Positions 21,832-36,800 of a stretch of DNA of 64,000 nt are shown in pieces. The translations under genes were made by a program, and so were the position numbers. The DNA is from Enoplolaimus lenunculus (Eukaryota > Nematoda > Enoplea > Enoplida > Thoracostomopsidae). Every line of letters begins with the position of its first letter. Within the stretch, counting starts at the first letter, position 1. The stretch covers positions 1-64,000 of the forward strand of contig JASANG010001003.1 of assembly GCA_030248215.1 (NCBI GenBank), given 5' to 3'. The notes below the pieces were generated by a model. That model saw only the letters and a program-made list of their open reading frames with translations, was not told the origin of the DNA and did no database searches.

Positions 21832-24800
21832 CTATATAAGAAAATTCAAAAAATATGTAACAAAAACTTGATCAAGCAACAAATATTTCAGTTTCACACA
21901 CAAAAAATAAATAAGTTAATCTCATATTAGCTACATACAGTCACAAACAGAATTAAGTGCGCGGTAATCGCGGTTGTGAATTGTCACAGTTCGAGACAAG
22001 TGGCGTCTACAGACACGATTGCAGTCGGGTTTGAAATCGCGGTTGCAATCAGCGAGATGGTGTCCAACAGGCGAGCATTCGCGACCAGAACCGCAGTTTG
22101 GAACGGAACCACGATTGCACTTAAATCTGTTTGTGATTGTACTTACTAAACATGCTCACATTTATAGGCCGAGCATATGAAACACTCGTAGGCATAGCAA
22201 AATACTTCAAAGTTGTCGAAAAAATGAAAATAAGCTAACCAAGAGATTCAGCGATTTGCACCGGTGTAATACCATCAATAGGTTCACACAAACGCGAAAC
22301 GATCGGATGTACTTGTTGCGACAGATAATAACTGACATCTACAAAAAAAACTTAAAAATTCACTATAAAATCAAACTTTTCTTTATTTGACTGCAAAATT
22401 AATTTTCCTTTCTTCAAACCAACTAAAGATATCTTCGAATGGTTATCTGGTAACTAAGAAATCATCAACAACTGCCAACTGCATATCAATAAGGTAAATC
22501 GATAAATTTAATAGGCTACTGTTAAAAATAAATAATTTATTTTTTAAAAGCAAATAATAAAATTATCAACTTTTCAACTGAAAGACGACTAGTTTTCGCT
22601 AACCTCTTTTCTACAATAATAAAAACCTACCGATAGTAAATCCAGATTGCTGCGTCAGTTCAGATTCATGATATGCACGTTGCGTTTGTGGATTTGAGGT
22701 GCCGTCCTAAAACCAGCAAATTTTTCCTCTTAGAACAACCAGTCTAGTTTAAATACATACTTAAATACTGTCAAGTTTATAGGAAATGTTATGAAAATAT
22801 TGAGATGCGAACCAAGGACGGTGCCAAAATTTTCGAAAAATTACCATTAGATTAACCTTCACCTTATAAGTATAACCAAACAAAGATACACTACATGCAT
22901 AATTTAAAATCACAGTCGTAGTTTTCAAAGAAATATACTAAATTTAAGTGCGAAAACCTACTGTTATGACCACCGGACCCTCCCGTCAGGTCTACCCTTG
23001 ACATCAAACTGCATCAATAAACAACTATATCAACCCCAAAATTGAACTTACATTACAAACAATATAAAACATCGTGTCACCCTGGCGAAATTTTCGTTTC
23101 GCTTTATCACTTTTGTTCAGACGCAGTGCAACGTTCACATGCGGCATTCCTTTTGGATCAGCATATGCTTCTGGGGCTTTGGCGAGTTGCTGTAAAAATA
23201 ATACCAGGCAAATTAAACACACATCTGTTCAGCATGAAGTGCCATTCAGCTAAGTAGATAGATAGATAGTAAGATATCAAATAAAAGAGACCTCGAAGAG
23301 ATCTCGAGGTGTACATGTGGTGCGTTACACAGTCCATGAAACCAAAAAATTTATACTAAAATCCTGACGACTCTGTTCTGAACCTATACGTTTCTTTATA
23401 TTAGTCTGATATTGACGGGTACAACATTATTGACATAGAAAAACGGTACCATAGTCACATACTGTTCGATATTATAAGGTGTTTAGTATATTTAACACTA
23501 TTTTCTACCAGTCTCGTAACGATTAAAAATTTGAATACCGCCCCACCTACTACAAACTGAAATTTTTCATTTTTCAACACAAAATCTGTTATAATAAAAC
23601 ATTATAAGTAAAAAATTTTTTATCGCTTGCCATTTTATTCAATTTTTAAGCACAGAACGGATTGTAAATCAATATTTATGTTATATTTTGGATCAATATA
23701 CCTTTGCAATTTTAAATTTATCAACGTCATATTTGCCATTGCGGACATCTTCAGTGAAAGCTTCGAGATATTCGTAAATTTTCCCCACAGTTTCATCTTG
23801 TGAAAATCCACCGAGTAAGATGTCAAGTACAGTACTGAAAAATATAAAACGAATCTATATTCGCTCATTCAGTTGCAGTTTCATTTTACTGATTCATTCA
23901 TATTTTTACTTCGTTGATTTCTTTGACTGGGTTTCTGAAACCCTACTTAAGTACGACTTAGTACTTAAGTACGTGCTAAGCAGTAATGAAACCATTTTAA
24001 GCCCCTGACTAAATTTGATATATTATAGATTAACAGCTCAGACATAAACCTTGGTCTAACGGAAATTGTAGACTTATGGTGCCTCCTTAATATAAAGCAA
24101 AAGTATTACTTTTTGTTATGGTATCGTTACCAGAATATGCCCCATATTATTCAGGCTTCAAAGTCAAACGGATAGCATACAAAAAATAACTGAAAACAGA
24201 TTCTTAAGCAAAAACTATAAAATGTTTCAGTTTTCTAAAAATATAATTGAAGTATTCCATCTACCGAGTGTTCTAAAAGTTAATAAAAAAGAACATGCAC
24301 TTAAAATTTTTAAGGTTGAGAATGAATTTTGTCATTTTTTAATTTTTAATTGATGTACAGCTAACTATGAGCTTAAATGCAAATAACTAAATTTTCGGTA
24401 TGTCCATATAGAGAAAACGGAAACAAATTTGTATTTCGAAAATTCAACCCCTTACTTTCCGGCAGTTTTCGCCAGCTCAGCCCAGTCTCGCCGTACTAAA
24501 TCGAGGCCTTTGATCTCTTTCATCGGTTCTCCCGTTCCAGGGTACGTTTTATCAACGCGTAGTCCAGCGTATTTCTTCTTTTTCAACAGCAGCAATCCTT
24601 TGTAGACACCGTCAATATCAAGTTCAAGTTTTCGATACATTTTATTCACTTCGGTTTTAATCTGAAATCATTTAAAATTATTAACAAACTACTCCATCAG
24701 ATTTTACCAACATAAGCCACAAAATTTTTTATAACCTGTATACAACGTATAAATTAGCATGGCTTTGGCGAACCCGCGATTAGTTGGGGAACATTAGTTT

Positions 24801-27800
24801 ACATATTATTTTTTAACTCGGGTAAGAATTTTTTAATTTTCCGTTTTTGCATTTAAAAACTATCTTCACACAAAATAGTTCGGACGGCTTCCCCTGTGAC
24901 CGCTCCTGGAAGTTGAATTAAACTGGAAAATCAAAACTTACCTTTTTACCAACAACCATGGCATCTTCCAAACTTGTACAACGTGTATTGATCATTATTG
25001 AATCCGTGTCGCCATATATTACTTCTTCACCCATCTAAACAATTACTTCGTGCAACTAGATTTAAAACACGTTCGGCAAAGTTATAGCGATTAAAATAAT
25101 GAACTTGGAGCAATTTAAAAGTAAGGTAGGTGACAGAAACCCGACATCAGCGCTGCGGCCAACGCCAGAACTCTAACATTCGCCACTGCTTATGATTTAG
25201 AATAGTAGCATGTCTTTAGAACAATCATTTAATATGCAAATACGAAAAAAGACAATTGTACACTCTTGGCGTTTTTGCAACCAACAGTTATACTAACCCA
25301 ACGAATAATAAACGGGGGTACGCTACCAGTGCAAGCTAATCGCTCATACCATTACTTTCAAAGTCTAAAATACAGTACATGCGACAGACATACATTCAGT
25401 CAGCTAATGTTTTCAAACAAGCATATACCAATACATGACGGTACTACCGTTATTCGAGAATACAGACCGTATCAGTCAGACCGTACCTGTCAATTGTTTA
25501 GCTTGACAACAATTTTTTTAACACAATCTATCACTCACCCGTTCAACAACTTCTTTTGCTTGCATAAGAATCTACAATAATAAAAGTCAATAGCAGGGTT
25601 TGTCAAAGCTTAGTTAAGTATCACTTCAAACTTAAGTTTTGCTAAACATTTACTTACCGAATTTATCGTTTCTAAAAGCGTGCTTAAGTTAAGCAAATAC
25701 TTAATAACTGAGTAAAATTGATGTGTTTCGGATTAACAGTTCTGACAAACCAACCCGAGACTAACTCAGATTGCAAACTCACAGTGGTTGCGTTTCCGAA
25801 ATCTTACTTAATTAAGTATTTTACTAAAATTATGGTTGACTACTTACTTGAGTCCCCGACCTGAGTAAACTATTAACTTTCCGAACAAAAACCAAAAAAC
25901 GGCAAATTTGACGTAGTGTCAGAAGTAGAAAACTGTAGTTTCACTTTACGTCAAGGAGGTACCGTAGCATGGGCTATACACTATATTAGTATAGCACATC
26001 AGATTCCGTCTATAACTAAAGTATTTGTTTAATTTAAGTCAGGGTTTTTTCAAAATTCGGCGTGGTTGTTTTGGTGGTTTTTTAACTTCAGTGTTTTTAA
26101 ATAAAATAGGTTTTTCAAATACGTTCGAAAAGATATATAATTACGGATATCATGCATGCATCTAACGAAGTGCAAAAATATTTTATTTGTCTCAGTTTGT
26201 ATTTTTGATTTAAGTTTCAGTATTAGGTAAAATTGTTTTCTGTGAAAAACTCTTGGAACACTTGGAAGGCTTGGTGGGTTTCTAGTGGGTTTGTTTGAAT
26301 TTCGAGGGGTTTTTTTAAACAAAGTGCGTGAAAACCCCCTATTTCACCCAAAAAAACCGTGACTTAAGTACATCTTAGAAACGATGAATTGGTTAATTGT
26401 TTAGCACAAACTCGAGCATGATTTAGTATTTAAGAAAGGTTTCAGACACCCAACCATTACCTCTAAAAAAGGGACTTCTTTATTTTAGTGGTTCGAAATT
26501 TACATGTATTTTTATTCAAAAAGTTAAGGATTTACTTAAACCGTTGACTTAGTCTATGTAAGTACTCAAGCGTTTAAGTCACTAATTAAGTAAGGATTTA
26601 GAAACCAAGCCAATATGTCTAAACGTATCTTACTGTCTACGCCCGATTGAAGAAAATGATAGTTCTGATTAACTAGATTAGGAACGTCGTTAATAGATGA
26701 CGGGAAATTTTCAAAGTAATGCTTTAACAAAAGGAACGGTCACCATTATTTGAGTTTAAGGCATTGACGAATAATATAGTATCGTAAAATACATATTAAT
26801 GCCTCAAACACTTCGCATTTTTAAACTACATGTTTAAAACAATAAAGTTTCATTGAAATGCATACCTCGCGACCTTTGCTTGTAATCAGCGCCGCTAAAG
26901 GCCTGGCAGCGAATCTGGAACTGCCGAATCCTAGGCATCCATACATACTGTTCGCAGTAAGCTTTAACGCCATTTGTCGAATGTTATACTAAAAGCATTG
27001 ATTGGTATTTATTAGAACGAACAAAAACATATATATATAACATTTCGAAACAATTTAATCATGACAAAAGCAGGGACGCCGACAAAGAAGTACATAATCC
27101 CCTACTTACAATTTAACGTTTTAACTTATGCACAGGTGTCTAAGCTTTCTAGTTTTAACAATGCCAGAGTGCAGGCCCGCCAGAGCCGAATAACGAAACA
27201 CCCGGCTCCGGTCTCATTAAATATGTAGCCGTACCACGTCGTTAGCATTTTTCAAGGGCAATTTAGCATTCTAAATATATTACACAAAAATTTACCTGCA
27301 ATTCTAAATCAGGAGGTAAATTTGGTTTCTTAAGCAACTGTTTCACTTGTTTTCGGGACTCGACCAGTTTTCGAATTTCTGTTGGCAATATTCCAACAGC
27401 AACGTCCGGTGGAGGAAGCTCTGGAATGTTGTCTTCGTTCTGTAAAACTAAACAAACAATTCAATTACACTGATTACATCTGAACGACATGCAATTATAA
27501 TTGATCACAACAGTCTACCACTGAAACCATTGTACACAAATCTTAAAGCTGTACTCACACTGCAAATTCATGACAATGAAAATACAAATTAATAACATTC
27601 CATCACTAACGAAGTAAAATTCGTAATGCTAAACCAAAAACTGAACTAGAATTTCCAAGACCTGGCTATCCATTTGCGGGTCTTGTACACTTGCCAGCCA
27701 CATAAATGATTACGCTTAGGCTTTGGCAAAGACTTACCTAAAAGCCCTTTGCCTAAATCTAAGCAGCGAGGTGAGGTGTACAAAAGCGTATGAGAATAGC

Positions 27801-30800
27801 GCTTTCAAAAACCCAACCTGTTCTTCACTTGTCGTAATTGGCACATCAATGGTCGTGTGGCAAATATTGAACTCTTGAATAATCGACGGGTATAAACTGT
27901 TGAAATCAAGCAACAAAATGTAACTGTCATAGAAACCTAGAAATGGAAACAAAACCCTCTTGAACATCCATATTAATAAAGCTGGAACGCCCAGGATACG
28001 TAATTTCGATTACCCTAATACCAATAAACAATTAGATGCTGATAGGACTTGTTACGTATTTTAGATGCATAATTTAACCATTCAGCTTCGTGGTCCAACA
28101 CTAGTCATCAGACTTCTATAATTATGTATTAATAAAGTTGCACCGCCCACAACAACACATATGTTGAACTACACAGTAAATCGAAACCTGCCAATAAATA
28201 AGCAGTAACAAATGAAACTTCTGGTTTTAAATGGATAAGCCACCTATTCAGTTCGTAAAACGTTATAAACTTAGAAATTACTATTAATACGACTGAAAAT
28301 AGGACTTGTTCTTTTCGATATTGTTCCAACAATTTCAAACGCATAATTTAGCTACAGTGCAGTTTCGTTAAACGTATTCAGTGATTTGCAAACAAGACTA
28401 GAACATTTCGAGTTTACTTCTCTAAACTCACCTAGTTTCTTAAGCGATAAAAATTTACTGTAGCTATAAAAATTACCGACCTTCCTCAAAACTTACCTCT
28501 CTTCGGTTCGAGAACCAACCCTCCGGTGTATGCTGGTTTCCGGCGACCCGGATTGTGACTTGATGTCTGAGTTGTTGACGCATCTCCGTCATGATCACTA
28601 TCCCCATCGGCATCGGCTCGTGTTTCAACGGCCTAAAATAAAAATTGCGAATAATTATAAATAAACCAAAACAGGCTAAGTTGGAAGTGGCTGTTCTGTA
28701 AAGTTTACCTAAGACTAGCGTTTCCAACTTTCCCGAATTTTAAATTTAACACCAAATCATTTAACGCTCCAATCAAAGATCGCTCACAGCCCTCAAATTT
28801 CCCAAAACAAATTTCTAATATTTTACGTAACCCACATGCAGGCAGTGCATGGTTTTGGTACGAAAGACCACTCATACTGAATTCCTTAGTTTTGGCACAT
28901 CACGATTTCCGCAGACTGAGTTTTAGCTAAAACTCATTTTGGTTAAGTAATGCTTATAAATATGGTTCTGTCGCTGGTCTTTTTTTGCAAATTACATAAA
29001 TAATATAGATGTTTTATGACGCTATTACTTTGAATACATTGGGTCTGGCGAGATATAGTAGCTAATTGATACGCAAATACGGAAATGTCTTTTTCGCGCA
29101 CTTAAAGTGTTGAAAAAAAGAAACCCTGCGCTACCTGACAGAATGGCAGAAGTTCTTACTTACGAACCTCACATAGAAAAAGGAATAATTTTACACAGTT
29201 ACTATTAGGACAGCGATACATGTGTACAGTTTCACAGCACTTAAACATACTCAATTATTGATGCTTACCGCAGAGCCAGCTTGACCTTTTTTCTTGCCAA
29301 ATTTTTTGTCCGGACAAATATAGCCACGTTCAAAAAACGCATGTAACAGTAAGAATTCGTTACGTTCGGATCTTCCCCCAAGCAGAGTTCTTGACTAAAA
29401 ATACATAAACAACATTTCAGACGAAATGTTCAATTAAGCTTTCCAATTTTCCACATAATGCAGTTTCTTCCTTGTTGTCAACTAAATGAAGAAATTATCA
29501 AAATACTACAATAAGAACAAAATCATCGCTCACTTAACCGTATAATACTGCCTGACAAATCTTTCATACGGTCACCGACAGTATCTTAAACGACTACTTA
29601 AATTTGGTCCCTCCATGAAGCATCTCGAAAACTTTGTCTACTTGAACTTCATATAAACATCAGTAAGTCTGATAGCTGAACAATGCCTACTGCTCACAAA
29701 TCACAGTTGCTTGAGTCAGCCAAAACTAACCAATATTCCACCGACAACTTGCGTGATACCAATCGACAGTGGAATCGTATTAATTTCAGCAGCAATACGC
29801 AACGCGTACAAGCTATCATTCATCATACAGTTTACCAACGACAGCAAACTGTTTGAATTCCTGAAAAATATATAAAAGCAAAAATGATAAACAGCCAGCT
29901 GGTACGAAGTTGATACCAATTGTTAACAAGATTTCACATTATAATACGAACTAAGAATACAAATGCAATTCATTTTTGTTTTCCCCTTAATCGAAATCAC
30001 GACGTTACTTGCCATTAATTTTCAAACACCAAAATATCGTCCTAACTAAAAATGTACCACTATTGATTTGCGAGACTTCTTTTTTTCCTACTTGAAAATT
30101 ATTGTATGTCAAAACTAAAAAACTATCCTTACTGGTATGCTTGGTCTATAGGCGGTGGAACACGCCTAGTTTCATTTAGTACTTCAGGAACCAACGTTTC
30201 AAGGTCGTATGCTTTACATTTCAGCAACTCACGAGCTGCTACGGATACGTCCAGCACAAGCCGACCACAAAAGCATTCGGTAATCAGAATTCGCGATCCC
30301 TAAAAGCATCAGTTTTCAAAAAGGCCAAAATATTCTAAAAACACGCTGAACGATAATTTACATCTCTATATAGAGATTTGACGCGAACATCAAAAGCTTA
30401 AAACTTCGCATATTAATGTAAAATCTTAAAATTTAATGTTAAAATAGCTTTTCAGAATCAAAAATTCAAATCCCTTAGAACCAAAACATCAAACATACAT
30501 GCATTTTTGGCACATGAGTCTTACGCAAGCGTCCAATACGCGACCAATTCGGTAATTTCAATGATGTCATCCGCTGAGTCAATAATTCAAGTTGAAATCC
30601 ACACAAATCATGCCCCTGAAATATTGATGAAATAGTACTTTCGTCTATTTTCCTCTCACCGCAGTATTAATTTAGCAGAAAATATAAGTTCAAACACTCT
30701 GCTAAGCTTATTTTATTAATCCAGTATTTACGTGAGGTGGGAGGGGCCAAGTAGCAATGAAATACAAAAACACAACAAGCCAGTTACAGTTAGCAGTTGG

Positions 30801-33800
30801 CTTTTCATCAGTAAGCCGTTCAGGAGGTCAAATGCACTACGTCCGCCAACACGATAATACTAATAACTGGGTGAAAAACCTAGGATAGTGCTATATACTT
30901 GTCTTTGGGCTCCGAAAGGCGCCACAGGTCAAATAGTATTAGTTAATACAATAGGTCTGTGGTGTTGTCCGACAATTCGCGTGCGATGGCGAAGGACGCA
31001 AACAGCCATTGAAATCACCAAAAAGTATAACACCACCCTTACAATAACTAGTCTAAAGAGTCGACCTTACCAAAATCATATCTGGATCAAATTTTTGTAT
31101 TTTCGCCAACAATAATATCAACAACTCTTTCTCTTTGCCAACAGGCTGAACGACCAATTCCGTGCGTTTCTTCTGAAATTAAACACAATATAAAACAACC
31201 CAATTTCAACCAGATATTCGCACTTTGACAGGACGGCCCAACGGTTTGTTCTACTCGCTGATATTCGAGTCAACTAACATAAACACAAAATAGGCATTTT
31301 TGCAGAACCTTTATAAGCCTAAAAGCTGGTATGCATAGCCTGTAACAGGAGATGGCCATGGCAGCCGCCCTCCTCCGAAATATTTTGCGGACACTTAGAT
31401 AACTGAATTTTAGCGGTAAAAAATAAAGAAATTCAAAAAATAAAATATATTAATGGCTCTACTTCTCAAAACTCTGGCACCGGCAGTGTTGACATTCCGT
31501 ACAAAAATTTAAATCGTGTCCTTGCAGTAATGTGTTCGCGAAAAAGGTTATCTTACCCTATTTTGTAACACTCGACTGAAATCAAACGGGAAAACATTGT
31601 TCTCCGGCTTTGATATTCCTGACAAAAAGAAAAAAATCCTTTCCAATACATCGACACAAAATTGATTGACCATACAGCAATGTAAATCCCAATTAAAAAT
31701 GCAAACAACGCTGTTAAAATCAACACAGCCATTCTATTACCATGCGGATCTCGGTGCAAAACGCAAGTGAAAGTTTTCAATAACAAAATGTTATCAACAT
31801 ACTAGAATATATAAATTATTTATTTACATCCTGCTTACTGTGCGATACTTTTAAGCTACTTTAGTAAATTTTGTTCTTAAAATCCAGTTGCATCATGCAA
31901 CGTTTGTCACTTCACATGCACAATATACAAAAATCTTTCAATGCCAAATTTCGACCACATATGATGAACGTTGCTCAACATTAGAAATCTTATGGTGCAT
32001 TATTTAATGTCATATAACATGCATCCAAAATGGTTGATACCCCCTCTCCACCAGTAAGCTAGCATCGAGACACAAAAACTTACCACAAAAATAACTTTGA
32101 TACAAATTCTTCCCCCGAGAAGACTTATCTGCAGGCCGGTCCATCGGGTAACAACTATTCATCAGCACAGATGCTCCGATTATCTAAAAAATAGTAAACA
32201 TAACAATAAAACCAAAAAACAAACAAAACTATACTGTCTTAGAACAAAAACATGTATACAACCAAAACTGGGTGAGTGAAACCGAATTTACCGTCAGATT
32301 TCAATCAATCCGAAACCACTAAACTGGCCATAGGACCAACCAAATATGCAACTCAAACTCTTGACCTTAAGCTCGAAACATAACTTTCAATATTAACTCA
32401 CACCTTTGTTGAATGATCTTACGTACCTGAGTCTGATTGTTACCACCACTTTTGTTCATTGTCGCTGTGGCAAGATTTAGTGCCAATAGACGTATTGGTG
32501 GTGCTTGTTCGTGATGATCAACAAGGGTGCAAACTGAGGTGGCACCGGTAACTGCTAGTTCAAGATGACACCAACTCACTTGAGGCGAATGCAAAACTAA
32601 AATTACACACAAACACCTTTTTAACGAAACGGACGCCATACAGGAAGGATGGCAACAAAAGTTCAGAGTCAAATTCCACAACAATTGAAGGTTCGGATTT
32701 GGTTGTGAAAAGACCAAATATTGTTACATGCAAAAAATCTCAGAACTGAGTTCGGGCACCAAATAAACGCTGTTAGCGAAAAAAGTAGATTTGCTGGAAT
32801 AATAAATGTCATTAGTTATGCAGGAAAAGCAATGTTCTAATTTGATTAAATTACCAATTATAGATATACGAGAAATTTACAAAATGCAAGTTTGGATTCA
32901 GAATCCACAAATTACATAAATGCGGATTCAGTCCCACCCTGACAACTAGTGTAAACAGCGCTACCCGCGCACAAGTAAGACGCCAGTGATACATCCGTAA
33001 TTTTGAGAAGGGGCTACACATAAATTTCAAAGGAGGGTTTCTTGTGTTCCCAATTGAAAATTTTTTTAATCCTTGCATAAAAATCGCAAAGGGAATAGCC
33101 GTTTGAATCCTATAGCTCCCGCTCTGTTCCTTCTTATGTGGCGCTACCCAATATTATCGCTACTATTTCAGCAAAACTTAGAATACGGTACGACGCAATG
33201 TTATCGTATGCTTGAATATTATTCAACAAGTTAAACATGATTATTTCATTTTAATTATTTTCATGATTAACAATTAACGATTATTTCTTACCTGGATTCT
33301 TGATCTCCAACCAAAAAGGACCTTTCAATTGTCGTTCGAGCAAAAATGTTTCAAGACTGAAATTACAATATAGCATGCCAGCGGTACTGAGAGCATCAAC
33401 ATTTACGTATTAATTCGTGCCAGTTCTGAGCTAAGGGCCACCGTCAAAAATTACATTAACTGAGGAACACTAGCTTGAAGTTTTAAGCTTTCGGAATGTG
33501 AGCATAACTTTGTATAGGTTTTCGCGATTGAAAAACGTTTCATATACAAAGTGTAGCTCATATAACACAAAAGTTTGTGGCAAATGTAATAATATGCAAA
33601 ATTCAAAACTTAGGCAGAACTTCATGATCAAATCGGAAAAACCCGACGGTGGCCCGTTGCTCAGAGTGAATATATGCAAAGTACCATACTGTAGTGGACG
33701 GTGGCCCTTTACCAAAAATCGAACGAAACAACACTAAATCAGTAGGACATTTTTGGCCTTGAAGCTACCAAAACCAGGGTGCAACCGGAATACCGGTTCC

Positions 33801-36800
33801 GGTAAATTTTTACCGGATTTAAAAATTCCGGTATTATAATTTGGCCGTTTTCTTTCCTTTGCTAATTTTTAAGAATCTCTTTTGAAAGCCACTTGTACTC
33901 CGAATATAAGCCATTGATGGTGGATTTCACTTCAGTCGATGATGAAAATCTAAAATACAACAAATAAAATAAATACCTATGTTCGACTAAGGTTGTTTCA
34001 CAAATAATAGAGCAAAAAATAAGATTAAAATGAAATTTTTGGTGAAATGCATTTTTCACTTTCCGATTCCGGTTCCGGTAAAATTTTCAAATTCCGGTTC
34101 CGGTAAATTGTAATTCCGGTTGCACCCTGACCAAAACTTTTACCGCTACACACGCAGCAAACAACGGTCATTTTTAAAGAAGACGTAAATAATTGACATA
34201 CCATGTTGTAGTCGATCCAAATATTCGACAAAACGTAGTTCCGCACAAATCTCGTGGTAAACTGGCAAATTTAGCCTAAATGCAATAACACCAGTCGTAG
34301 TGGGACTACATTTATTGAGCGAAGCTCGAACACACGTAAGCAATTAAGGTAATATGCAAATTAGTTATTAGCTAACTATTCATTTATCGGTTTTGGAGGT
34401 TTGTAAGCAATTTCCTCAGATTCCTCGCACGCAAAAACCTTTCAGCCACCCTAATAATTATTGGAATAATTCAAAAAGTCCTAATTTTGCCTGGTCAATT
34501 AAGCTAATATGCAAATTAGCGATTAGCTAACTATTCAATTATCGGTTTTGGAGGTTTGTAAACAATTTATTCAAATTCCTTGCACATAAAAACCCTTTAG
34601 TGCTGAAATTATATTGCTTTTAACCATAATAATTAGTGAAATATTGTAAAAAGTCCTGATTTAGGCAAACTATGCTAATATGCAAATTATCTATTAGCTA
34701 ACTGCTCAATTATCCATTTTGGAGATTTGTAAACAGTCTACGCAGATTGCTCGCACCCAAAAAACCTTTAATGCTAAAATTAGATGGCTTCTAACTGTAA
34801 TAATTAGTGAAATATTGTGGAATGTCCTAGTTTAGGCTTAATTAATTATGCAAATTAGCTTGTAGCTAATAAACGGCTTAAAATTTTCAAACCCCAATGC
34901 GAGGTTAACACCCCTGGATCATTGGCTTTCAAACAAAAAAAGTTTAGCAAAATCGGTTCAGCCGTTCCTGAGATTCTTTTCGGACGGACAGACGGACGGA
35001 CGGACATCCACCTTTCGACCCCCAAGTACAAAACATAAAACGACTCGCGAAACTCCGAGCTTCGCTCGGAGTTTCGCTTCGCTCAATAACATGCAAAATT
35101 AATTAGTTCCATAATCTCAAAACCTGAAACTTCAACATTAACTAGCAAATATAACAAAGCGCAAAATATTTGTTAAACACACAACTCATAACAACCCAAA
35201 TCCCAAACAACATATAAATAAGTTACATCGTATCTAAGCTCCAGGAATTCAATTTCTCCGCGCGCCCCGTCTGTGCAATCAAACACGTTTTGTTTTTTGG
35301 AAGGCTAAAAACAACAAAGCTACTGATAATACATCTTACATCCTCAATATGCTTACTTTGCGCACTGCTGCGTAAGTATCACAGGTAAGTCTGAGAAACA
35401 GTCATACACAAAACACAGAACAGTCAACAGCTGACATCTTCAGTCCGAATGCGTTAATGCCACTGCCATTATTCTGACAATTTTGTGACAAATTGTAAAC
35501 ATATACGTACCCGTCTGTTAAATTTGGTATTCAAAGTTTCAAACGTACGGCAAACGTGATCCGGTAGTTACTTACTTTTCCCATAAAAAATAATCACAGC
35601 CAGGGTTCCAATAGTGGGTGTTTAGAAAAATAATAAACTTTATAAATGCATGAGAAACCTTTGCCTTGTAATAAATTAACAAAAGTGTGGAAAAAAGTGT
35701 GGAAAGAAATTAAACAAGTATATGCCGAATGTTCAAGAAACCACATTAAAATTACACTTTTTAAATATTTAAAAAGTTAAAACATATCAATCTTACTCTA
35801 CATCGGAATTGCGATATCTTATATTTCTGTAATATATTTTTGATTTCGAAATAAACATCCTGGAATGATTCGTATTCACCATCAGCCTAAAACAAAATTC
35901 AATTAGAGTAACAAGCAAATAATTAACAAAATTAATTACGGTATTCGCTACTGATCAACACGTAATAGAAGTATATTCGGCAAAACTTAACGTTCAGCAT
36001 CAAAGTCGAATCCAGCAAGGTTTGACAACCCACTGTTTGCGTTTCTAAAATTGAGCTGGAACAGACTGGATCATTTTATTGAAAACGTTTCAGCGTTAGC
36101 GGGTATGGGCCTCAGAAGCAGATTATGGAAATGGGTTTTCAAAAATTCAAGCGTTTCCTGCTTTATCCTAGTACACTACCTTCATGCCAGTTTTTTTCGA
36201 CCAAAAGCAAACTAGTATGAAATAATCTATAAGCAGTAACATATTTCTTGAACAAGGTTTACAGACTTACACTGCAATTCGGTAGAATATAGTAGACACG
36301 TTCTAAATTTTTCACCAACAAGCATACACTCAACCATTGTTTTGATTTGTGTCGTACTTTGCCGAACATGTAGACTGTGCCTGCAATCATAAACTAACAC
36401 ACTGATTATAATAGCAAATCTTATACGGCAAACCAATACTGTAAACCATACCAAGTAAATTTTTTCTGTATTTCTCTGAGGCTAATCGTACTAACGACGG
36501 AAACATACTAATTACACAGGTGAATCTGATTAAATAAATTATTCATTTTTGGCGGACACCCGCGGTCTCGGTTAAAAACCGAGATTAAACCGGTGTACTG
36601 GTATGGAATATTAGCCATAATTTATGCCAGAGTCGGCCCAACTAATCTCGGTAAATCCTACCTGGATTTCGAAACGATTCTTCGTACGCATCCAGCCAAT
36701 AAAATTTCACTGATCGACAACCGTTTTCATCATTTGAGACTTCTACCATCTGTGATAATTCAGTGTCTGATGTCACACAAATATCGTTGTTCTCTGGCAA

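Larger units (their letters stand above)
11979..21930. repeat. Right arm of giant palindrome
   Basis: Reverse complement of about 2021-11961. It contains the intact peroxidase gene and POLA1 exons 36-32. The arm ends inside POLA1 intron 31, so the complete polymerase gene crosses the outer boundary without loss of frame or splice sites. Confidence 0.95.

Noticed and set aside
21953-22140. Extra polymerase exon between exons 31 and 32
   Set aside because: Exons 31 and 32 join directly in phase 1 and match the conserved protein order; this stretch is an inverted-repeat insert.
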